Assembly: GCA_033439685.1 (NCBI GenBank)
Contig: JAUEDM010000002.1
Location: 744,001-808,000, forward strand
DNA: 64,000 nt
Reading direction: 5' to 3'
DNA from: Apodospora peruviana
Taxonomy: Eukaryota > Ascomycota > Sordariomycetes > Sordariales > Lasiosphaeriaceae
Within the stretch, counting starts at the first letter, position 1; each line of letters starts with the position of its first letter. Below are positions 58,120 through 64,000 of the stretch, one piece after another. Position numbers and translations under genes: made by a program. The notes beneath the pieces are model-generated. The model was not told the origin of the DNA, ran no database searches, and was given only the letters and a program-made list of their open reading frames with translations.

Positions 58120-59779
58120 GGTGTTGATGTTCGCGACGGTAGGCACGAGAGCAATCTGTTTGGGTAGAGTCGAGTTGAATTGACAAATTCAATTTATAAA
58201 GGAAAATAATAAGAGATGAAGGAACGAAGCAGAAGTGAATTAGATATCTAAAGCGGCAAGAATGGCGAAAGGAAGGGGAAAAAAAGATAAGAGTTCAGAC
58301 TGAAGGTCCGAAGCTCTCCCTTCCTTCCTTTGTGTGGTCTTTCTACTTTTTTGTCTCCCCTGCCCCTGGCCCTCCTTCCCCTGCCTGGCCCCCTTCGTGC
58401 CTTTGTGTTGCAGTCCGAGAGCAAGGGTCAGCGGTTCTGTCAGTGCAGTCGTGTGTCAGTGGAGGGCGCGAGCGAGCTGCCAAGACTCCCCAAAGGACCA
58501 TTTGCTCAGGGAATCGTGGAAGCATTTGGGCGGCATTGGGTGGGGCATTTCGGGGGCTCGCTGAAACAAAATGCCAGGGGAGAGCGAATGTATCCAATTG
58601 AAGTGCCAATCAGGTCGTTCTAGACCCCATGTTGCACCAAAACTCCCATTTGGGTTTACGTTACTCATCCCGCCAGACCTGCCATTGAACACGTGGAGCG
58701 AGTCAAAGCCAGAGTTGGGCTCCTTTGTCAGCTTGGCTTATTTTTGAGAGCATCTCGCAGGTGCTGATGAAGACGGGATCGTGAGAGTATTGCTGCATGC
58801 TCGCTTGTAGTGCATAACAGCTGCTTCAGTGCTCCCATCTGCCTGTCTCGTATTGATGCCGCTATGTTTGCTTGGCCTTGGAAGCATTACGACCGGGTTC
58901 GGGCAACAAACTCGGTAATGATACCGCACCGAAGCGACATTGATAGTGGATATGCAGTCGTGCAGTCGTGCAGTCCTGCAGTCTGCTTGGTTAGTGCTGA
59001 GTCTGATGTCGTCTGCCTGTTCTGATATGACTTGTGCGAGTGTCTCTAATTCTGACAATTGCCGACCTCAAGCCCGTCTCGTCATTGATGAAATCGTGAG
59101 CGACCGTTCGTCTCAATCCGGAGCGGTCAACCTACGGCCCAGCGCTTGGCCGTGAGAAGCTTGCGTTGCTTGTCCAAGATCCACTCATCAGGGGCCTAGA
59201 ACCATTTCCGTTGAATCCCTTATGTCACCCTTTCTTAGTCCCCTGCTCAAGCTGATTCTGTAAGTCCTGAAATCGATCATCAAAGTTGCGATAGACGGAA
59301 TGGTTTACCAAAAAAATTAAGTAAACGATGGGCGGAACTTCTTGTACATAAGTTTTTCGTTTCAATCCATTGAAACAAAGGTGCACACGCCCTGCACGTT
59401 CCCAGGGACAGGAGAAGCGGCAACGTCGAGATCGCCACCCCCCCTGTTTCAGGATCAAGCTCTAGGTCATCCCGGTCGTGCGCGGAATGGCCCGTCACAC
59501 CCATCCCAGAAAATTTGGGGAAAATGAAGCTTGGGTGGTGCTTGGGCGCAAATTGCATCTTGCCATGTTGAACCCAAAGGACCTTGATCATCTTCAAGTT
59601 CAAAACCCTTCCTGCAAATAATGTAGCTCATCCGGCAGCGGCACCGCGACGCTCTCGACTGGACCACACTCTACCGAAAACGCCAAGTCACCGAGGTCCG
59701 TGTTTGGGTCGGCGAAGCACCCTTCTCTATGCGCGCTGCTCTACCGGATCTCGAGGAGGTAATTTGTAAGAAAAGAAGA
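58120..59779. other. intergenic, no gene seen
   Basis: It contains CT-rich sequence at about 58310-58400 upstream of the bestrophin gene and short frames only. A trinucleotide-level repeat tgcagtcg occurs near 58955-58985. No gene is supported. Confidence 0.5.
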
Positions 59780-59793
59780 AGAAAAAGACTGGC

Positions 59794-60105
59794 ACAGACG
59801 GGACTCGAACTCATGGGCTAAGCAGCAAGATGGTATTGTCAACTAGGATTTGCGAAATATAAAAAGATACAAAGCCAATCATGCCTCCCAAGACTTAGCT
59901 CGTCTTGCTTAGAAGCTGTCTCCAGAGAAATATCATGGACTTTTCTTAACCGACTTACCACAGACGGGACTCGAACTCATGAGCTCAAGCCATCACATCT
60001 ATGGTCGGAGGACGGCATGCGTTGCGGGCCCGACCGAAATCGACTAGCATTAATCGCACACCTTAGGTGACGCGCACAGCTTAACCACTTGACCACGGAA
60101 GCCAT
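59794..60105 (-). other. tRNA-derived or Pol III-like sequence, two box B copies
   Basis: On the minus strand a box A-like sequence (tggtcaagtggttaag, about 60080-60100) is followed about 115 bases later by a box B-like T arm (gagttcgagtccc, about 59966-59980). The same T arm recurs at about 59799-59813, and the two share about 24 bases of direct repeat. A run of T follows the second copy, as for Pol III termination. The acceptor and T stems do not pair properly, and the A-B distance is too long for a plain tRNA. It could be an intron-containing tRNA, a decayed tRNA, or a tRNA-derived SINE. Not resolved. Confidence 0.35.
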
Positions 60106-60574
60106 TTGGAGTCGTGTACGCCACCTAACCTGGTTGGAATTGGCTGCTGCTAAGGGGGTTATATATACCCCTCCTCCATTTCTACACAAGGCTATCTGAG
60201 CGATTTGAACTTGAACACCAGTGATAGCGAGTCTCAGTCCTCCTCGGCTTCTATCTGGATCTCACATGACAGGATGTCGTATGGGCAACACACTCGGCAA
60301 AAGCTACCCTATTCGAGTGACAGGAGCAAGAAACCGACCCAAGTTTCTTGTTCAAGAAAGCCAAGTCGAAACTGCAACCGTGTGCCTGTCAGCCTACTCA
60401 GACCGCCTCGTCGTATCTTGATCACACGTGATGAATGCCTGCACGATAGACGTCGAGATAGAATACTGCAGCAAGTGGCCCAAAAACCCCGCACCAAGAG
60501 AGCGTTAGAGCCTGATGGGATGAAACAAAAGATTTCCCAGTTCCACTCAGCGACACTGTAAATAAACACCCGGA
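60106..60574. other. upstream region of the HET gene
   Basis: A TATATA stretch lies at about 60160-60168. Short frames occur without features. Nothing else is seen. Confidence 0.4.
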
Positions 60575-62410
60575 ATGCGGTTGCTCAACACTCATAATGT
60601 CCCCGAGCTCAAAGAGTTCATGGGCGAGCACAACTTCCCTCCGTACGCCATTCTCTCTCATACGTGGGAAGACGAGGAGGTGACCCTGCAACAGCTCAAC
60701 ACCACCGACGCGACATCATGCGCAGCGCTCAAGAACAAAAAGGGCTACCGCAAGATCGAGCAGACCTGCGCCCAGGCCGCGCGGGACGGCTTCGACTTCG
60801 TCTGGGTCGACACCTGCTGCATCGACAAGCAGGCCAGCGCCGAGCTCTCCGAAGCCATCAACTCCATGTTCCGCTGGTACGAGAAAGCCGCCGTATGCTA
60901 CGTCTTCCTCGCCGATCTCGCCCCCGGCGACGACCTCGGCTCGGCCCTGCCCAAGTGCCGGTGGTTCACACGCGGCTGGACGCTGCAGGAGCTCATCGCG
61001 CCGCAGAACGAGGTGCTCTTCTACGACGGCGAGTGGAACTACGCGGGAAGCAGATCGCAGCTCGCCGGTCTCATCGCCTCCATCACGGGCATCCCCGAGG
61101 CCCTCCTCCAGCACCAGGTCCCGCTCTCCGAGTTCGCCGTGGCGCGCAGGCTGTCTTGGGCGTCGCGCCGCGAGACCACCCGCCTCGAGGATATGGCCTA
61201 CTGCCTGTTGGGCCTCTTCGACGTGCACATGTCGCTGATCTACGGCGAGCGGACACGCGCCTTCGCCCGCCTGCAGGAGGCAATCATACAAGCCACCGGC
61301 GACCTGAGCATCTTTGCCTGGACGACCGACGACCGTCCCTGTCCCGAGTACGCCGGCTTCTTTGCCGAGTCGCCGCGCCAGTTCCGGAGCTGTGCGAACA
61401 TAGAGACGAACCGGGAGGACTCCATCTACCGCGACGTAAAGATCACGACGCGCGGCATCCAGATGGAAGCGAGCATGGTCCATCTACACCTCAACGGCGT
61501 CCCCCACCAGCCGGTGCTGAACCTCCTCTGTACGATGGACGACACGTCGGTGGGGTTGTATCTGCGCAAGATTGGCGGCAACCGCTATGCGAGGTGGTAC
61601 CCGGGGCTGGCCGTCCAGTTCGAGCAGCGCCAACGAGTCTCCAGAGACCAAGCCATATATGCCCCGGTAAGGTATGAGCAGGAGATCGTTCCGCAATCCA
61701 GCCCCCCGCTCTATTGGCGCGGCCACATCCCTATGATCGAGACAGTCTTTCTTCCTACGAGGTTGCCCGACACGTTCCCGTTCCATCCAAGCAATCCGGT
61801 CCTAGGCAACCGCAACTCGGCACTGCGGCTCAACGTGAAGGACGGTAATCGGCCAGGCGGAATGAGGCTCAAGATCGAGAGGCTCACGACCTTGCCCTGG
61901 AGCCATTGGGACCGGCACGATCGAGTCTTTTTCTGCACCAATCGCTTGAGTAGGTCATGGAGCGCAGCCTTGATACACGGGTGGGCCAAAAACGCGCCGC
62001 GCCCTGGTATAGAAATCAGCCTTTTTGTGGCCTGCTTCTTCTGGAACCCTGCGGAACCCGAGGCCTACATTGCCGACATCGATAGCATTCCCAGGGAGGC
62101 CGCTGCCATGCTGGAGCTCAACCTAAGCAAAGTCAGGTTCGAGAGCGCCAACGAGGCGCAGATGATGATCCAGGGGACCTTTGGCAATAAACTGTTGTCC
62201 TATCCCGGACCCCCACTGCCTATACACGGGGAGCGTGTCAAGGCACAAGTCGAAATGGACTTGCACTATGAAATGTGTCCAAATTTATGTGATGTCAATC
62301 TAACGACCTACCTGGACATCTTGGTCAGCCTGGACGAAGAACGTGGGGTTAAGGAGCCGGAAGAGAGACGCCCCAATGGCAATGACCAGGGAAGCTGCTC
62401 AGCCATGTGA
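60575..62410 (+). CDS. HET-domain protein (heterokaryon-incompatibility type)
   Basis: This is one intronless frame of 611 residues. The N-terminal 250 residues are a HET domain, found in fungal self/non-self recognition proteins that can trigger cell death on hyphal fusion. Motifs in order: YAILSHTWEDEEVTLQQL, KIEQTCAQAARDGFDFVWVD with TCCIDKQASAELSEAI, MFRWYEKAAVCYVFLADL, and CRWFTRGWTLQELIAP. The conserved C-terminal part of the domain (LEDMAYCLLGLFDVHMSLIY, GERTRAFARLQEAI) is of the HET-D/HET-E subtype. No NACHT and no WD40 repeats follow. The remaining 350 residues show no recognised domain and end in CSAM, which could be coincidence or a prenyl-like CaaX box (CSAM fits C-a-a-X). Most such genes are not proven incompatibility loci. 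Confidence 0.9.
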   Translation: MRLLNTHNVPELKEFMGEHNFPPYAILSHTWEDEEVTLQQLNTTDATSCAALKNKKGYRKIEQTCAQAARDGFDFVWVDTCCIDKQASAELSEAINSMFRWYEKAAVCYVFLADLAPGDDLGSALPKCRWFTRGWTLQELIAPQNEVLFYDGEWNYAGSRSQLAGLIASITGIPEALLQHQVPLSEFAVARRLSWASRRETTRLEDMAYCLLGLFDVHMSLIYGERTRAFARLQEAIIQATGDLSIFAWTTDDRPCPEYAGFFAESPRQFRSCANIETNREDSIYRDVKITTRGIQMEASMVHLHLNGVPHQPVLNLLCTMDDTSVGLYLRKIGGNRYARWYPGLAVQFEQRQRVSRDQAIYAPVRYEQEIVPQSSPPLYWRGHIPMIETVFLPTRLPDTFPFHPSNPVLGNRNSALRLNVKDGNRPGGMRLKIERLTTLPWSHWDRHDRVFFCTNRLSRSWSAALIHGWAKNAPRPGIEISLFVACFFWNPAEPEAYIADIDSIPREAAAMLELNLSKVRFESANEAQMMIQGTFGNKLLSYPGPPLPIHGERVKAQVEMDLHYEMCPNLCDVNLTTYLDILVSLDEERGVKEPEERRPNGNDQGSCSAM

Positions 62411-62924
62411 GCAGTGAGTAATGCTTATCATGTGTTGTTTAGTTCTTTTCACCAGACGAAAAACATATACAGACAGAGATATCAGTTAAAGTTACAAAGA
62501 CTTATCCGGTTCTTATTCACGTGCTGTTTCAACTCTGACAGTAGTTATTGTCTCCGGCTCTGACCACGGTTGCGAATTTAACCTGGCTACCTAGTTTGTC
62601 GGAGTTATCAACCCACTCCATGTCTTTACCCAGGGCCTCAATCCAGCCTAGAGATAAGGTTTGTTCTACTACGTAGGTACATATATGCTTATTTTCTCTA
62701 CTATTTACTCTAGTCTAAGTACAATACCTATGCAGTGTAAAGACATGATTAATGCTAAGCAACGAGAGAGAAGAGTATTTACCAATGCATGTAGTACTGT
62801 AATCTCAGATGTCCAACCCTCTTTTTTATCATCTGTATATCAAAAACAAAAATCATGAAACATATATCATCATAAAACTTCGTAATCATACTCATGAAAT
62901 AAACAGTTTCCGGTCCCCAGTTTG
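62411..62924. other. intergenic, no gene seen
   Basis: This AT-rich stretch is the 3' flank of two convergent genes. Nothing is recognised. Confidence 0.5.
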
Positions 62925-64000
62925 TCACCGCGTAACATCCCTAATATCAGGATCCGTCTCGTACTCCCTAATGTCATGCTTATCCGCCACGTGGCCCACA
63001 AGCCCCTGCATCGTCTTGCAGAGCGTGTCCTTGTCACGGTGCCGAAAACAGAGATAGCAGGCGAAACCGACACGCTCGCGGTGGCACTTGACGAGGAAGC
63101 GCGACGTCAGCAGATAAGTCCTGTCCTCGAAGCGCTTGACCAGCTCGGTGGCGCCGCTGCCGGGCCGGATGATGCGCTCGGTGATGACCACTTCCTTGTC
63201 GATCTTGTAACCGCCGGCGGGGGACAGGTCGATGGCTACGTTGCAGTCTGGACACATGCAGCTTCCGCCGAAAAAGCGCTCGTCCAGGGCATGGCGGGTG
63301 CGCTGGAGGTCTTCGGCGTATCGGCAGAAAAGGGGCCCGCCTTTGTCGAAGAGGGTAAGGGCTTTTTGTGGAGGTTGGTTGTAGCGTGTCGGGGTGTGGG
63401 GCTGTGCCCAGCGGGAACGTGAATCAGAGCTATCGGTGGTTGTGCTGCTGGTCGTGCTGCTGGTGTCGGTGGTAGTGCTGGTGCTGGTGCTGCTTGATCG
63501 CAGGGTCGGGGTCGATGAGGTTCTTCTGACGGGGCCGATGGGTCGTCGGATGGGGAGCGACTGTTGCAGACGCATTGTTTGGTCTTCTAGCGCCCTGATG
63601 GAGCCCATCCTGGCGAACTCGGACGCGTTGTAGAGTTTCTGCATATCGGGGAGTTTGCCGGTGAAGAGGGCCTCTTCGAGCATCTTGATGACGGTGCTTT
63701 GGAGGGTGATGACTTGGCTTTGGAGCTGGGTCTGCGCGATCACTGGTTTTTTGTGTTGTCGTTAGCATCTGTCACCATACCCAGACATAGATGACGGAAG
63801 CGAACTTACAGTCGCCCTCTGCAAACCTGGGCCCCATGTTGGCATAGTGTCTGTCAAATTCCCGCTTGACCATGGGCCCGCCCTGTTCTAATGATCCCCT
63901 CAGATCATTTTCCCTGTTCCTGTCCGGCTCTTGTTGTCGTTCTTGCTGTGGGGGGTTGTTGTTGGCATTCTTTCCCTCTTCGGCCTCTTTGACACGTTTC
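62925..64000 (-). CDS. fungal hypothetical protein with C2H2-like motif, 5' end outside window
   Basis: Exon 63742-62925 is joined to an upstream exon (63810 to beyond 64000) by a 67-base GT-AG intron, so the N-terminus is missing here. The upstream exon codes a Glu/Gln/Asn-rich stretch ending REFDRHYANMGPRFAEGD. The next part is a possible coiled coil (QTQLQSQVITLQSTVIKMLE), then a Ser/Thr-rich linker. The C-terminal half has two Cys groups: SCMCPDCNVAIDL and a C2H2-like finger, ACYLCFRHRD plus HVADKH. It lies in the same style as unnamed fungal proteins of about 400-500 residues. Function unknown; nuclear is a guess from the finger only. Confidence 0.7.

Noticed and set aside
60664..61677. 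337-codon plus-strand frame inside the HET gene
   Set aside because: It is Arg/Pro/Leu-rich, out of frame with the HET motifs, and a typical GC-rich shadow.

Overview
The window is nuclear DNA of a filamentous ascomycete, most likely a Sordariomycete and possibly of the order Sordariales. The evidence is short introns of about 50-130 bases with GT(A/G)NGT donors, a fungal-type PARP with BRCT and WGR domains, a UVE1-type UV endonuclease, a HET-domain protein, a CBM1-GH6 cellulase, a killer-toxin-like GH18 chitinase beside a LysM protein, and a fungal (Tad-like) non-LTR retroelement. No tools were run. All gene models come from reading frames, splice consensus and remembered family motifs, so exon borders are predictions.

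Layout. 1-2.5 kb: gene-poor, with weak coding-like remnants. 2.5-3.7 kb: polytopic, probably vacuolar membrane protein (-). 4.6-5.0 kb: small basic protein (+). 6.0-9.65 kb: a decayed ankyrin/CorA-like gene (+) with in-frame stops but still-recognisable introns. 10.2-10.5 kb: small Cys-rich protein (-). 11.4-13.7 kb: PARP (-). 15.6-16.9 kb: extended SDR reductase (-). 18.2-20.4 kb: UVE1 (+). 20.4-26.6 kb: mostly empty. 26.7-27.4 kb: secreted protein with Kex2-type repeats and a double-psi beta-barrel (+). 27.7-29.3 kb: MFS anion:cation symporter (-). 30.4-33.7 kb: secreted WSC-LysM-ChtBD1 protein (-), divergent from a roughly 20-exon ChtBD1-GH18 chitinase at 35.05-40.5 kb (+). 42.2-43.7 kb: phospholipase-D-like protein (+). 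44.6-46.2 kb: cel6A (+). 46.4-47.2 kb: ThuA-like protein (-). 48.2-53.1 kb: very large Q/P-rich, prion-like protein (+). 53.1-56.2 kb: 5'-truncated LINE (-) with a 16-bp target-site duplication. 56.5-58.1 kb: bestrophin-like anion channel (-). 59.8-60.1 kb: Pol III-like box A/B sequences. 60.6-62.4 kb: HET protein (+). 62.9-64.0 kb: zinc-finger-like protein running off the window (-).

How genes may act together. The chitinase and its divergent LysM/WSC neighbour share one 1.4-kb intergenic region and are both secreted chitin-directed proteins, as in the subgroup C chitinase loci of other filamentous fungi. Cel6A is a secreted cellulase; nearby ThuA and PLD genes have no clear link to it. PARP and UVE1 are both DNA-damage proteins within 7 kb of each other, probably by chance. 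The least ordinary objects are the Kex2-repeat/DPBB secreted protein, the Q-rich giant with its 12-bp minisatellite and a LINE landed in its 3' flank, and the intron-dense chitinase that seems to need GC-AG introns.
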